Positions 11,649-23,632 of a stretch of 64,000 nt of DNA are shown in pieces. Numbering within the stretch: position 1 is the stretch's first letter; each line of letters opens with the position of its first letter. The stretch comes from Scenedesmus sp. ARA3 (lineage: Eukaryota; Chlorophyta; Chlorophyceae; Sphaeropleales; Scenedesmaceae). The notes under the pieces are model-generated. The model was not told the DNA's origin, did no database searches, and saw only the letters and a list, made by a program, of their open reading frames with translations. A program made the translations under genes and the position numbers. The DNA lies in assembly GCA_004335835.1 (NCBI GenBank), contig RWJK01001508.1, positions 286-64,285 of the forward strand, read 5' to 3'.

Positions 11649-14600
11649 ATGGCAGAATCAGATGAAGATGACTATGTGTTCTATGGAACGTCTCTTCAAG
11701 ATGAGGGAGAAACTACTGCGGCCGCTGCAGGCAGCAAAAAGGATCCAGCACTCACAAGGTGTGCACGTGTGTGCAGCAGCAGCGCCAGCAGCAGTACCCA
11801 GCTGAAGAGTGCAACACATACCTGGCATGCCACCCAAGCATTTACATATCGCAATAATGTGTGATCTCAACCTGGTCTTTGTGCTGTATAGTGTGCCATA
11901 GTCCACCAGCAGCGCACTGCAGCTGCACCGTACTGTCTCCCATGCATGCGGCCTTGACACACGCACACATGCAAATTGCAAGACCGCTTCTACATACCAC
12001 GTCGTCACTCTGCTTTCCTGCAGTGGAACTGGACTGTGCTGTGATCTGCTGCTTGCCTATATGCATGGTCTCCTCTCCCTGCTACGCCGCACTGCACTGC
12101 ACTGCATTGTGTCTTACTGCTTGCAGGAGCCTGCCGGTGCACCAGCAGGAGGCCGCTGACAACTGCATTGCACTGTACTGCATTGCCCGTACTTGACTGT
12201 AATCCACTGCGCTGTACCGCACTGTACTGTCGCGTACTGCTTGCAGGAGCCTGCCGGTGCACCAGCAGGAGGCCGCTGACAACTGCATTGCACTGTACTG
12301 CACTGCGCTGTACTTGACTGTACTCCACTGCGCTGTACCGCACTGTACGGTTCCGTACTGCTTGCAGGAGCCTGCCGGTGCACCAGCAGGAGGTCACTGA
12401 CGAGCAGGGCCGGCGCCGCTTCCATGGCGCATTCATGGGAGGATTCTCAGCAGGCTACTACAACACAGTCGGCTCCAAGGTGCGGCCCAGCAGCAGCCTG
12501 ATCATAGCAGCAGATGCAACTCAGCAGGCTGCTACGACACAGTCGGCTCCAAGGTGCGGCCCAGCAGCAGCTTGTTCACCAGAGTAGCAGCAGCAGTGGC
12601 AGAAGGTTTCTGGCCTTGTCATTGCAGTGGCTGTAGCCCTGTCAGCAGGCAACTCACCATGACCAGCAGCAAAATTTTCAGCAGTACATGCATAACTACA
12701 ATCTGCCTGCTTACAGATCTTCCTGCAAACTTTCCTGCAAACATTTCTGGCCCTGCAAACCTCTCTGCCCCTGCAGGAGGGCTGGCAGCCCAGCAGCTTT
12801 GCCTCCAGCCGTGCAGCGCCAGGCCAGCGGCAGCAGCAGAGCATTGAGCAGTTCATGGACGAGGATGAGCTGGAGGAGCGGCAGAAGAAGGGGCTGGGGT
12901 TGAAGGTGGGTGCAATGGTGTTTATTGCTGCCGCATGCTTTTGTCCTCTGCTTGTTGGGGTAAGTGATACTTACTATGATGCCTTTCTAAGTCACCAGCA
13001 TCCTGTAGGCAGCCGCACAACTGTCGCATGTGCCTGCTGGCTAGTTTGCATGCGTACATATGCACCAGCACGTATCAAAACAATTACTGTCTTGCCCTGC
13101 CACCTCCGTCTGTTCTGGTTGTATACAGGCCTCTTATGACACCTTTGGCAGCACAGAAGCAGAGCTTGCACGCGCACAGGCAGCGGCAGCAGCAGCGTCT
13201 CGGCCCAGCGCCATCCCTGGCGCAGTCCCCTTGGAATTCTTTGAGCCAGTCAGCAGCAGCATTGGCGTGCAGCTGCTGCAAAAGATGGGCTGGCGCCAAG
13301 GCCGCGGCATCGGCGGCCCAGCAGCAGCAGCAGCAGCGGGTGATGCAGCTGGCAGCGGCGGCAGCAGCAAGTGGGGTACAATCGCAGGCGTGAGCATCGA
13401 GAACACCCCGATGTATGTGCTAGACCCTAAGCAGGACCTGCATGGTTTAGGGTTTGACCCTTTCGAAGGAGCTGAGGAGTTTCGAAGCCGCAAGCGCCAG
13501 AAAGTGGAAGCCGGCAGGACACAAGCACAAGCCGGAGGCAGTGGCGCAGGGTTTGGCGGGCAGCAGCAGCGGCAGCAGCAGCAGCAGCGGCAACGCGGCG
13601 TTGCATTTGGCACTGGTGCATTGGAGGAGACAGATACGATGGGGTACCTCGAGGATTATGTTGATGCTAGTGCTGAGCTGGTGGCTCGCAAGGGCCAGCG
13701 GCAGGAGGTGTTTGCGTATGAGGAGGCCTCAGAGTCAGGTGAGGCGCTGTGTAGTAAAAAAAAGCATGCGTAGTGCTGTGCATTTGAATGCGATGCTGCA
13801 GCCATGTAGTGCCCTTAGTAATGCCTGAGGAGGCTTCAGAGTCAGGTTATGCGCAGCTGCCGTGCAGCACGAAATGTGAGCTGCTTTGTGCTGTACAGCC
13901 GCCTGCATGCAAGCGGTGCTGTGTGTTACGCACTGTGAAATCTTTGGGCACTCTTGCCGCCTTTGCTAGCTGATGCGAGCATGACATCTTGCATTGACCT
14001 CCAGTGTGCTGTCCTACTGCTCTCGTACACCCCTTGTTGCACTGCATGCACCAAACTGGATTTGCATGGAACTGCACTGCACCACGCTGCATCAAATTGT
14101 ACTGCAGACGGTACAGACCGCTTCAACCCAGCAGGCAGGGCCCTAGCAGCAGCACACTCTCTATGCTCTGTGCTGAACCGTTCTGTACTGTACTGCACTG
14201 TACTGCACTGCACTGTACTGCAGACAATGAAGACCGCTTCAACCCAGCAGGCAGCACACTCTCTGTGTACTATGCTGAACTGTACCTACTGTACTGACCC
14301 TGTACTGCACTGTGCTGCACCATTGCACTGTACCGCACTGCAGATGATGAAGACCGCTTCAACCCAGCAGGCAGGGCCCCAGCAGCAGCACGCATCGCAG
14401 CAGCACAGCACGAGCCAGTGCTGGCCCTCACCAGCCGGCAGCAGCAGCAGCAGCACGGCAGCTTCATACCGAACTTCAGGGCAGCCAGCCAGATTGTGAA
14501 CTTCCCAGAGTACCCGCCGCCAAAAGTTCCTGCAAACTTTGTGGCGTTCCACAAGTTTACGCCGTCACCAGCAGCAGCAGCAGCGGGAGGAGTAGCAGGT

Positions 14601-15087
14601 GCTAGTGCAGCGGATCCTGCAGCAGCAGGGTTTGCTGCAGCCAAGGCTGCTGCAGCAGCGGCAGCAGCGGCCGTAGCAGCAGGCGGCTCTCAAGCGGCAG
14701 CTGCTGCTGCAGCAGCTGCAGCCGCCGCGGCAGCAGCAGCAGCTCCTGCTCCTGCTCCTGCTGCTGCTGCTGCTGCTGCAGAGTTGCAGCCAGCTGTGCA
14801 GCAGGATGCGGCACCAGTCCCTCCACCTACTGATGCTGCTCTAGCCAGGCAGATAGACACATTGGCTGCACAGGTCAGCAGGAGTGGGCAGCTAGTTGAA
14901 GCGCTGGCACGCAAACAAGCGCAGCAGAACCCCAGCAAATATCAGTTCCTACTGGGAGGCAAGGGGCATGAGTACTATCGCTGGCGGCTGCAGCAGCTGC
15001 AGCAGCAGCAGCAGCAACGCTCGTCAGCTGCTGCTGCAGCAGCTGGGGTGCCTCCAGGCAATCAGAAAGAGGCAGGTGCTGCAGGAG

Positions 15088-15123
<36 letters not shown>

Positions 15124-15750
15124 GAAGGCCTCAGGGGCCCTTGAGTGTCCAAGATAGAATGGCACTGCTTGGTGAGACACCCCTGCCTGCATCTGCTGCA
15201 GGCAAGCAGCAGCAGCAGCAGCAGCAGAAGCCGCTGCAGGGATCTGTTGCCACCACTGATCAGCAGCGGCTAGCAGCAGCGCTGGGCAGTGCATTTGTGC
15301 GTGGGGAGCAGCAAGACATGGGTGAAGCTTACCAGCTGCAGCAGCAGGCAGTAGCAGGGCTGAGACACCCAAAGCAAGAGCAGCAGCTGCAGAGAGCTGG
15401 CTTGACAATTTTAGATGAGTCAGCTGCAGCACCAGGAGCAGCAGCAGTCCAGCGCTCCAGCAAACCAGCAGCAGATGATGCGGCGGCAACAGCAGCGGCA
15501 GCTGCAGCGGCGGCAGCGAAGGCTGCGCAGCTGCCGGTACGCACCTTTGAGGATTGGAGGCCCGTGCCGCTGCTATGCAAGCGCTTCAATGTACCAGACC
15601 CTTATAAGGGCAAAGCTGCACCCGTTCAGATGCCAAAGTTTAAATCGGAGTTCCTTGCGCTGCCAGACACGGCAGCAGCTGCTGCTGCAGCACTGGCAGC
15701 AGCAGAGGAGGAGCGGCTACTGCAGGACTGGCAGCAGCAGCAGGGTTTGC

Positions 15751-15781
<31 letters not shown>

Positions 15782-15859
15782 TGCTGATCCTGCATCCTTC
15801 CTTGACAGCATCATGCAGGACATCGCCCAGGATAATGCGCTAGCAGACGCAGCAGCGGC

Positions 15860-15896
<37 letters not shown>

Positions 15897-16985
15897 GCGG
15901 CTACAGCATCTGCTGCAGCCGAGGGTCAACCTGCAGCAGCAGATGCAGCTAAGGCTGGTGATGCACAACCTGTGGCGGAAGCAGCAGCTGCTGCTGCAGA
16001 CACTGCCGTCGAAGCAGATCAGGAAGAGTTTGACATGCCGCTGCTAGAGAAGCCGCTAGATCTCTTCAAGGCAATCTTTGAAGACGTGACAGAGTCAGAA
16101 GAGGAAGAGGAGCAGCAGCAGCCAGCAGCAGCAGCAGCAGCAGAAGGGGAGGGGCGCAGCAGTGGCTTGGTGAATGGAGCAGCTGCAGCAGCAGTGGCTG
16201 ATGCAGGAGCTGAGGTGCCCTTGCGGCAGCAGCAGCAGCAGCCAGGTTACCGAGGCAGGGGCGAGACTGCGGCTGTAGGCCAAGCTGCAAAAGGTGAGTT
16301 TGTGCTGCACAATGTGAGGAGTTCCAGGATGCACAAGTGCAAACTCACATTGCAACATTATGCTCACTCACATGTATGGGTCCCCCGCCGCCATAGCTGC
16401 AAGTTAATCAAATGTCCGTCTATGAGCCTGCTGCATGCACATGGACAAAATCTCATGGCAAGACACTCACAGTGGTTCCGGTTGGCTGCAAGGTTAATTG
16501 TGCGGCGTGCTCAGCCAAGCTGGCAGTGTGTGACGTCAGTTGTCATTAAGCACTCAACTGTCAACAAACCCGAACAGTGCTGTCACATCTGCTGCCTTGT
16601 TGCGTGACCACTGATGCTACCTTTGCGTCTGTTGCTTGTGCCTGCAGGCCTGGCCGACGCTTTCATGCGCAGAAGCACAGCAGCCGGCGCAGAGCAGCAG
16701 CAGCAGCAGCAGCAGCCGAGTGAGAAGGAGGCTATCCTACAAGCCCTGGCCGCCCTGCGCAGCAAAGGCGGCAGCAGCAAAAGCAGCAGCAAGCACAAAA
16801 AGAAGCACAAAAAGGAGTCCAAAAGCAGCAGCAAGAAGAAGAAGCACAAGAAGGAATCCAAGGGCAGCAAGCACAAGCGCAGCAGCAGCAGCAGCAAGCG
16901 GCGTGAGCGGAAAGCGTCCAAGCGAGAAGGCAGTGGTAGCGACGGCAGTGACAGTGGCAGCAGCAACGACAGTGAGAGTGAGTGA
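11649..16985 (+). CDS. TGH: TOUGH/GPATCH1-like G-patch and SURP protein, 6 exons, 1082 aa
   Basis: Nuclear RNA-processing factor; plant TOUGH acts in spliceosome and miRNA processing, and animal GPATCH1 is found in spliceosomes. Exons: 11649-11758, 12368-12479, 12777-12905, 13129-13738, 14344-16293, 16648-16985, all GT-AG and phase-consistent. The start begins [16 protein letters not shown], as in the family. [20 protein letters not shown] and EGWQPSSF form the conserved N-terminal block. The G-patch lies near residues 160-180 ([18 protein letters not shown]), followed by [21 protein letters not shown]-like segment lies near 485-530 ([18 protein letters not shown]). [16 protein letters not shown] lies near 720, and [18 protein letters not shown] before the end. 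The tail is Lys/Ser-rich. Long Ala and Gln runs make it longer than its relatives. There is no frameshift. Confidence 0.95.
12121..12360 (+). repeat. Two echoes of the 5' edge of TOUGH exon 2, 120-bp period
   Basis: Copies beginning near 12122 and 12242 match the true acceptor region at 12361-12398. Each holds CTTGCAG followed by the first ~30 exon bases (LPVHQQE), then diverges into CTG/ACTG-rich intron. The two copies are almost identical over more than 60 bases, so the duplication is recent. A separate copy of the exon 2 end (GYYNTVGSK plus donor) lies at 12522-12560. Confidence 0.88.
14100..14262 (+). repeat. Two echoes of the 5' edge of TOUGH exon 5
   Basis: Copies near 14102-14140 and 14220-14255 carry TGCAG plus the start of the exon at 14344 (DRFNPAG). 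Separators are rich in ACTGTACTGC. The second copy keeps the reading phase ([10 protein letters not shown]) for about 20 codons, so its acceptor could be used, but it leads to a stop unless a donor follows. Confidence 0.85.
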
Positions 16986-16993
16986 GGAATCGA

Positions 16994-17249
16994 CAGCAAC
17001 ATGTTGCACGAGGGCCGCCTTGGCAATATACAGCAACATGTTGCACGAGGGCCGCCTTGGCAATATACAGCAACATGTTGCACGAGGGCCGCCTTGGCAA
17101 TATACAGCAACATGTTGCACGAGGGCCGCCTTGGCAATATACAGCAACATGTTGCACGAGGGCCGCCTTGGCAATATACAGCAACATGTTGCACGAGGGC
17201 CGCCTTGGCAATATACAGCAACATGTTGCACGAGGGCCGCCTTGGCAAT
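16994..17249. repeat. 37-bp tandem repeat, seven copies, in the TOUGH 3' region
   Basis: Almost identical 37-bp units start at 16994, 17031, 17068, 17105, 17142, 17179 and 17216; the last is truncated at 17249. The array begins nine bases after the stop codon, so it should lie in the 3' UTR. Each unit contains the perfect 12-base palindrome GCAACATGTTGC. All six frames stay open because 37 is not a multiple of three; I do not regard these frames as genes. Confidence 0.93.
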
Positions 17250-18105
17250 GATTGCTTTGAGTTGCACAGCATTCGCGCCAACGGCCGAGTCCTTTTGGCA
17301 AGAGGGGGTTGTGAATGATGTGTGCCGTTGCATTGCGCTTATTGTGTACACAATGCCGTTGAAGTTCTGACTCATGATTGAACGACCTGGCCAACCTCCT
17401 ATAGCCTGGAAGCAATCGTGAAATTCAAGGTGTGTAGTGTGAACTTCAGATATCTTGCAAACTCATTAGTGCAGACCGGTCTCCTCGGATTACTGCTTGT
17501 CATGATGTGCGCTTCCAGTGTAGATGGCTAACTGTCACAACAACAGCGTGCAACGCTATCCAGGCAAGAAGCACCAGCCTGGAAGTGAGCTGAGCTCACT
17601 TGACACAGTGCCGACATTGCAAGCGTATGCAGGGCAGCAAAGCAAGCTTGGACGAACACTTTACGTCTAACAAACAAACAGAACATTAACGCAACAAGCA
17701 TGAGAGCCGCCCAACAACATATTGACATCAAGAGCATGATCCGCATCCAGGCCAGACAGCCCACACAACAAACTCTTCGACCACCACATGCGTGAGCAGC
17801 TGCTACACTTGGTTCCGTGTAAGAAGAGCTGCAAGCAGCCGTCTTCAGCGCTGAAGCTAGCTACCCACCTGCAGTAGCTAGCTAGCTAGCTAGCTAGGTG
17901 CAACAGTGCCACAGCAGCGGCTACAGCTGTGTGCCTTGCGCACTGCTGATCACCGCGCTTGCAGGCGCCGGCTGCACCACAATAAACACCGCACCTACAC
18001 CACAAGCAGCAACAACTGTAAGCGTCACATACCTACTGAAATTAAACTAAACATCTGTGCAGCATCTCACACACGCCATCAGCGCTGCTAGTCCACCTTC
18101 AGACC
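17250..18105. other. Convergent 3' interval between TOUGH and SPNS
   Basis: Holds the rest of the TOUGH 3' UTR and the SPNS 3' flank. A (CTAG)n run lies at about 17876-17896. A plus-strand TGTAA at 17818-17822 could be the TOUGH poly(A) signal. No coding sequence recognised. Confidence 0.5.
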
Positions 18106-21100
18106 CTAGTCCCTATGCCGCTGCGGCGGGCTGCTGCTGCCGGGGTCCTCCGGATCTAACAGAGGCTGCTTGTCATCACCAGCAGCAGCAGCAACATCAG
18201 CAGCCGTTGGCAGCCAACCGCCATTGCCTCCACCGCCAGCAGCAGTAGCACCACCACTGCCGCCGCCGCCATTCAAACTGCCGCTGCTGCCAGCCGCCGC
18301 GCTGTTCTGCAGCAAGCTGCCGCTGCTGCCCCGCCGCCGGTGCCCCGGCCTGCTGGGCGAGCCTGGCAGCGATGAAACCCTAGAACCCAACAACCCGCTG
18401 CTGCCATCATCTGCATCGGCACCTGCAGCTGTATGTTGCGGCAAATGCATGTGGTGGTGTTCGGCAGCTGCCGTCGCTGCCGCAAGCTCATCCACCTTCC
18501 TGTAATCCTTCGCACGACGTGAAACAAACGAGCCCCGCAGAAACGTAGCGCCACTGAAAGCCAGCAGCAAGCTGATCAGCGACATGCTGATGCGCCACTG
18601 CGCATCGGCCTCCGCCGGCGCTTTGCCGGCCTCTAATGCACTTTGAATCGCGCCAACCAGCGGCGGCGACGGCACGTCGCCAAGCAGATGGATGGCCACA
18701 GTGACCATGGAGATCGCTAGGGGCCGCAGCGCCGGCGGAACCGACCACATACCAATTGCATTGACTGGAGCCTGCATCATGAATAGCGCGAGCTCTCCCA
18801 GTGCAAACAAAACAATGAATGCTGTGAAGCTCTTGGCTGCCAGAAACGAGGCCAGCACAAACACCAAGCCCACGAGGTTTGACACGCCGCACACCAGATT
18901 TGCATTCGACAGCGTAGATCCCAGCGCGTCCAGCGCCAGGCCGCCAAACAACGACCCAAACACGCCCGTTATAACCGTTACGCCGCCAAATACAACGTCA
19001 GCCGACTCGCCCTGCAGCTGGTAGATGCGCTTGCCTGCTTTTGGGCCCCAGAAGGCATACACACCTAGCACGGCTGTGTACATGACGTAGGCTGCTGTCA
19101 TGTGCAGCCACACAGTGTGCGATGCCACCCTGCTGGCGTCGAGTGCAAGCTCCGTCGTCACATCTTTGAACGACTTGGGCGCGTCGGGATCTGCAGCAGC
19201 AGCAGCAGCAGCAGTAGCAGCAGCAGAGGCGGCGGCGGTAGCAGCTATGATGGTGCCAGAACTTCTATGCAGCAGGCACTAAGCTGAAGAACAGCATCAG
19301 AGCAGAAACCACAGCAGCCAAGACACAAGCAAGCTGCCGCATCATCACAGTGACTGCAGGTGCACCTAGAGGTAGCAGCAACATGTAACAGGCGCAGCAA
19401 GCGCATTTGAGGTGCTGAAAAGCATAGCAAGCTCAACCACCCCAGCAGCAGCTCACCTGGCCCTGTCTCCCTGCTGCCTGTCAGGTGCAGCGGCCTGCTC
19501 ACAAACGCAAACACGACAAACGGCAGGATCGCCGCACTCTCTATGAAGAAGGCGGCACGCCAGCCCAGTGCAGCAGACACGAGCCCCCCATAGATGTAGC
19601 CTGCCGCGAAACCAGTGGGAATGCACAGGTAGAAGGTGGCGAACCAGCGCGCCTTGGCAGCAGGCGGCGCGTAGTCGTCTGCAGCAATGTACACATACAG
19701 TAGGGGTAGCAGCAAGATTCAGCAGGTTCAGTAGTGACATTATACTTTGTGAACCGGCATGCCAGGAATGAAGGTTGTGCTGCAGGCAATGTTGTTTGCA
19801 GTTGCAGTGCAGTGAGTGTTGGTTGTGTGCAGTGCCGATACAATGCAGTGCAGTGCCATACTGCCGTACCGCCTCGCCTCGCCCACCAGCATGCGGCAGA
19901 CGAAGCTGAATGCGCAGACCATAATTACCCAGCCACCAGCCGTATTGCTGCACTGCTGTACAGCCGCTCACCTATGAACAGTGCTGCCAGTGCCACAAAT
20001 GATGCGTCGCCCACACCCACCAGCATGCGGCAGAAGATGCTGCCCGTGCAGACTATGACAATGCAGCCATCAGCTGTACTGCTTCCCTGCTTCAGTTCTA
20101 AGAGCGCTGCTGCCCGCTGTACCGCTTGCCTATGCAGGGCACTGCCAGAGCCGTGATACAGCTGCCAGCCGCATTGCTACACTGGTGCAATGTCGTGCTG
20201 CCGTACCGCTCACCTATGAAGGGTGCTGCCAGCGCCACATTGCAGCTGGCAGCTGGTGTGCTGCACTGCTGCTTTGCTGTGCTGCTGTACTGCTTGTATT
20301 GCTGTGCTGCTCACCTATGAAGGGTGCTGCTAGTGCCACAAATGACGCCTCGCACACGCCCACCAGCATGCGGCAGAAGATGCTGCCTGTCAAGACTATG
20401 ATAATATTATCATTAATGCAGCCATCATCCGTACTTATCTCCTGCTTAGAGCTGCCGCTAGCTGTGCTGCTGTGTGTTCATGAGGAATGCTGCCAACGCC
20501 ACATTGCGGCTGCCAGCCGCACTGCTGTACTGCTGCACTGCCGTGCTGCTGTACTGCTTGTATTGCTGTACCGCTCACCTATGAAGGGAGCTGCCAGTGC
20601 CACGAATGACGCCTCTCCAACGCCCACCAGCATGCGGCAGAAGATGAGCGACTTGAAACCCACTGCCAAGCCGCAGCCAAACGTGGCCAGGGCCCAGGTG
20701 CCCATGCCAATGCCAATCAGGCGGAATGCGCTGCATATTTGCAAAAATAACATATGTTAGTCCGCAGCCAGACGTGGTTAGGGGCCAGGTGCCCATGCCA
20801 ATGCCAATCAGGCGGAAGGCGCTGCACACATGCAAAAATAACATATGTTAGTCCGCAGCCAAACGTGGCCAGGGCCCAGGTGCCCATACCAATGCCAATC
20901 AGGCGGAAGGCGCTGCACATATGCAAAAGTAACATATCTTAGTCCGCAGCCAAACATGGCCAGGGTCCAGGTGCCCATACCAATGCCAATCAGGCGGAAG
21001 GCGCTGCAGATTTGCAGAATAACATGTGTTAGTCCGCAGCCAAACGTGGCAAGGGCCCAGGTGCCCATACCAATGCCTATCAGGCAGAAGGCGCTGCACG

Positions 21101-22360
21101 TATGCAAAAAATAACATATGTTAGTCCGCAGTCAAACATGGCCAGGGTCCAGGTGCCCATACCAATGCCAATCAGGCGGAAGGCGCTGCATGCACCAGTA
21201 ACAGATGCATGTCGAATGACGCGTGTTACTCTGAGATGATGGCGTGTTGACGTGAGATGCAAAAGTTTTAGGTGCTGCACAGGGCACTGCAGGAGGGGCG
21301 TGTCAGATATAGCGCTGCCGGCGCATACTGCTGCCATGCAAGCATATGCAGCATCTGCTGATAGTGACCCCACCGCGCCCAACCGCCGCAAACAGGGCAC
21401 CTGCCAAGCATGGCAATAGTTGCTGCAGCACGTCTCAAGAACATTTACTATGACATCCACATTATAGTAAGTGTGGCAAGATAACAAAACCTGTACAAAC
21501 CCGTAATAAGTGCGGCAAATAACAAAAACTGTACAAACCAGCGCCTCACCTGTAGTGCTTGCAGGACTCTGAGAACCCCCTGCTGCAGCACGCTGCAGGG
21601 CATGTTTACTATGAACAACCACATACTGTGTGAATATAACAAACCAGGGTCTCACCTGTAGTGCTTGCAGGACTCTGAGAACACTGGCGAGGCCAGCAGC
21701 AGGCCCACCAGGAAAGCAGTCGCCAGAAAGCCATCCTGCGTGTTGCTCAAGTCAAACTCGCCCTGCAGGAACGTTGACCAAGACGGAGCAGCAGGAGTAC
21801 GTCTTCTGCTGTTGGTTCTGTGTGTGGAAGTGCACCTGATAGCCAGCGGACAGGCAAGCATCGCTGGCAGTACTGGTTGGGCTGCATTAGGTAGCAAGGG
21901 CAGGGCACCAGCTGTGCACACTGCTGGACACAACAGTCATGGACTTTGAGGAACACTACAACACCATCAAGGGCTCAGTCTGATCTTCAACGCGACATTA
22001 AGACGCATGCGCCTGATGCGTTTGCTGCTGTTGCTGCTGCTACTGCTGCTGCTGTTGCTGTTGCACGCACCTGTATGCCCGAGCCCATGGGCTGCTGCTC
22101 TGTCCTTGGTGATCCATTCACGCCATTGCTTGCTATGACACCTGTACGGAGCACACACGGGGATGTAAGCATACAGTAGATGTGGCAAGTGTATGCAGGC
22201 TCATTCAACCTGACAACAGCACAGCAGGGCAAGCAGGGTTCCTCCTACCTCTGTCCAGGTACACCACTAGGTTGGTGATGCAAAAGATAAGCAGCAGCCT
22301 GCCAGGAGTGAACCAACGAGGCTTTTGAAAGGATCCCTCGTCCTCCGCAACATCTGCCAT
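18106..22360 (-). CDS. SPNS: Spinster-like MFS transporter, 6 exons, 582 aa
   Basis: Major facilitator of the Spinster (SPNS) family. Animal members export lysolipids or sphingosine-1-phosphate; the substrate of the algal protein is unknown. Exons: 22249-22360, 22071-22141, 21656-21762, 20579-20730, 19457-19678, 18106-19190, all GT-AG and summing to 583 codons. The N-terminus is short and acidic. Next come the first membrane segment ending VVYLDR, GVIASNGVNGS, LSNTQDGFLATAFLVGLL, FRLIGIGMGTWALATFGCGL and CRMLVGVGEASFVALAAPFI. Then DDYAPPAAKARWFATFYLCI precedes the second half of the MFS fold. These match plant and animal SPNS landmarks. The last ~110 residues are a Gly/Ser/Ala-rich cytoplasmic tail. 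The start is the first ATG before conserved sequence. Confidence 0.93.
19857..20395 (-). repeat. Echoes of the 3' edge of SPNS exon 4
   Basis: Partial copies of the end of the exon at 20579-20730 (CRMLVGVGEASFVALAAPFI plus donor) lie near 19857-19900, 19968-20050, 20206-20240 and 20309-20395. They are separated by CTGTACTGC-rich intron and sit downstream of the true exon. Lengths differ, so several duplications are implied. Confidence 0.83.
20731..21205 (-). repeat. Five echoes of the 5' edge of SPNS exon 4, ~90-bp period
   Basis: Five copies, near 20760-20825, 20848-20917, 20944-21010, 21035-21105 and 21126-21196, reproduce TGCAG plus the first ~65 bases of exon 4 (FRLIGIGMGTWALATFGCGL). 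Each is followed by an AT-rich segment around ACATATGTTA. Some have residue changes (for example H-W-Y in other frames, FCLIG in place of FRLIG). The period is about 83-99 bases. Confidence 0.9.
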
Positions 22361-22847
22361 GCTTAGACGAAAGGCTCCCTCTGTCGTGCAAGGTAAGGAG
22401 GAAATCCTGTCACACGCAAGATTAATTGGCGCTGAATAGCCTTGATATATTTAATCAGCAATGATGTGTATCAGACTGCAGCACTTGCGTTTATGTTTCA
22501 GCCCACACTTTCAAGTGGTGGGGTTCTCCAAGGGGTGTGTACGAAACGTGCTTGCGTGCACCAGTGTTTGCCAGTCACGCTCACACAAAATTCAAGCTGA
22601 AGCTATGATGTCATGTACGAGGACAGGCACGCGACGATCGCGTGTTTTGTAGGTCTGCAGCAGTGCCAATAGTGCCAAAAACCACAAAAAAACAATGGCA
22701 GAACACGCGTGTTCAAGTGATATCCTTGCACGTCCACATACCCAGCAACCACCATGTTCAATATGTTCAATTTTGAGCCAACTTTGAGTCAGCACCGCTG
22801 GGGTTACTACAGACGCATTGTGCCATTGTACCATTGTCAAATGTCAG
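22361..22847. other. Interval between SPNS and the UncI-like gene
   Basis: SPNS 5' flank plus the probable 3' flank of the upstream minus-strand gene. No coding sequence recognised. Confidence 0.45.
22441..22457 (-). promoter_or_regulatory. TATA-like AT-rich patch upstream of SPNS
   Basis: Minus-strand TTAAATATATCAA lies about 85 bases upstream of the SPNS start, standing out in GC-rich DNA. Function is inferred from position only. Confidence 0.3.
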
Positions 22848-22852
22848 TTACA
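22848..22852 (-). terminator. Candidate TGTAA poly(A) signal for the UncI-like gene
   Basis: The first minus-strand TGTAA after the stop at 23633. The distance of about 780 bases is long, so use is uncertain. Confidence 0.25.
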
Positions 22853-23429
22853 CACCTAACACCTGACACCTGACACGTTTCAGGTGTGCGTACGCTGGTA
22901 CCAGCATAAGGTGCTGCCGATTTGCTGCAGCCAGCGCAACAAGTGCCGTATTGCTGCATATGCTCAGATGCACATGCAACACAAACTGCTCTCTGCCCAG
23001 TATTCTGCCCTGTCAGACACAACAATCAGCAGCTGCATACCATGAATGGTAGTGATTGAAACGCCACACGATGGAAATGACGGTGCACAACTGCTGCATC
23101 TGCACCTGCTGTTGTGGCAGCACATTGCTGCTGACAAAACCAGCAGCCTGCTGCACAATCGACACAAATGCAACAACACCAGCACGGGGTGTGCTGGCAC
23201 CACGAGGGGTCCTGGCAGGAAAGCCGCGCCATTGTTGCTGCACTCAGACTGGGTTGCCAGCGCTGCTCATGAAACTGCTCGCCACACCCGTCCTCCGCTG
23301 TTGCAGGGTAAAAAAACACGAAGACTTTGCTGCTGACACTAAGCGGCCATCTGACGTGTCAATGCACGCTGACAACAGTGATGAACAGTCACAAGCGCGG
23401 CACAGATGAGGCTGCACGCTGCTACTGCT

Positions 23430-23610
23430 GCTCTCGTTCTGCCTGCCACGCTCCAGCTCCTTATACGCCTTGGCCAGCTTGCGCTGTGGCAGTCACACAT
23501 CACAACTGTTGCTAACACCTGCTACTGCTGCTCTTGCTCCGCCTGCTGCAGCAGCTGCTTCTCCAGCTCCTCATATGCCTTGGCTTGCTTGTCCTGTGGC
23601 AAGTAATACC
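23430..23610 (-). repeat. Two echoes of the end of the last UncI-like exon
   Basis: Two diverged copies of the terminal coding stretch (KAYEELEKQL) lie at about 23535-23605 and 23430-23505, past the stop codon. Each copy carries an AG before DKQAKAY-like sequence and a GTAGCAG after it, so extra 3' exons are conceivable. They may equally be decayed 3' UTR repeats. Confidence 0.7.
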
Positions 23611-23632
23611 TCGACAACTGGTGCAACTCCTG

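Noticed and set aside
16994..17249. Reading the 37-bp array as CRISPR
   Set aside because: The units are contiguous without unique spacers and lie in an algal 3' UTR, so this is a plain tandem repeat.
16982..17318. Overlapping open frames on both strands encoding repeated CCTRAALAIYSN-like peptides
   Set aside because: They are frame shadows of the 37-bp tandem repeat, whose length keeps all six frames open. No start context or family similarity.
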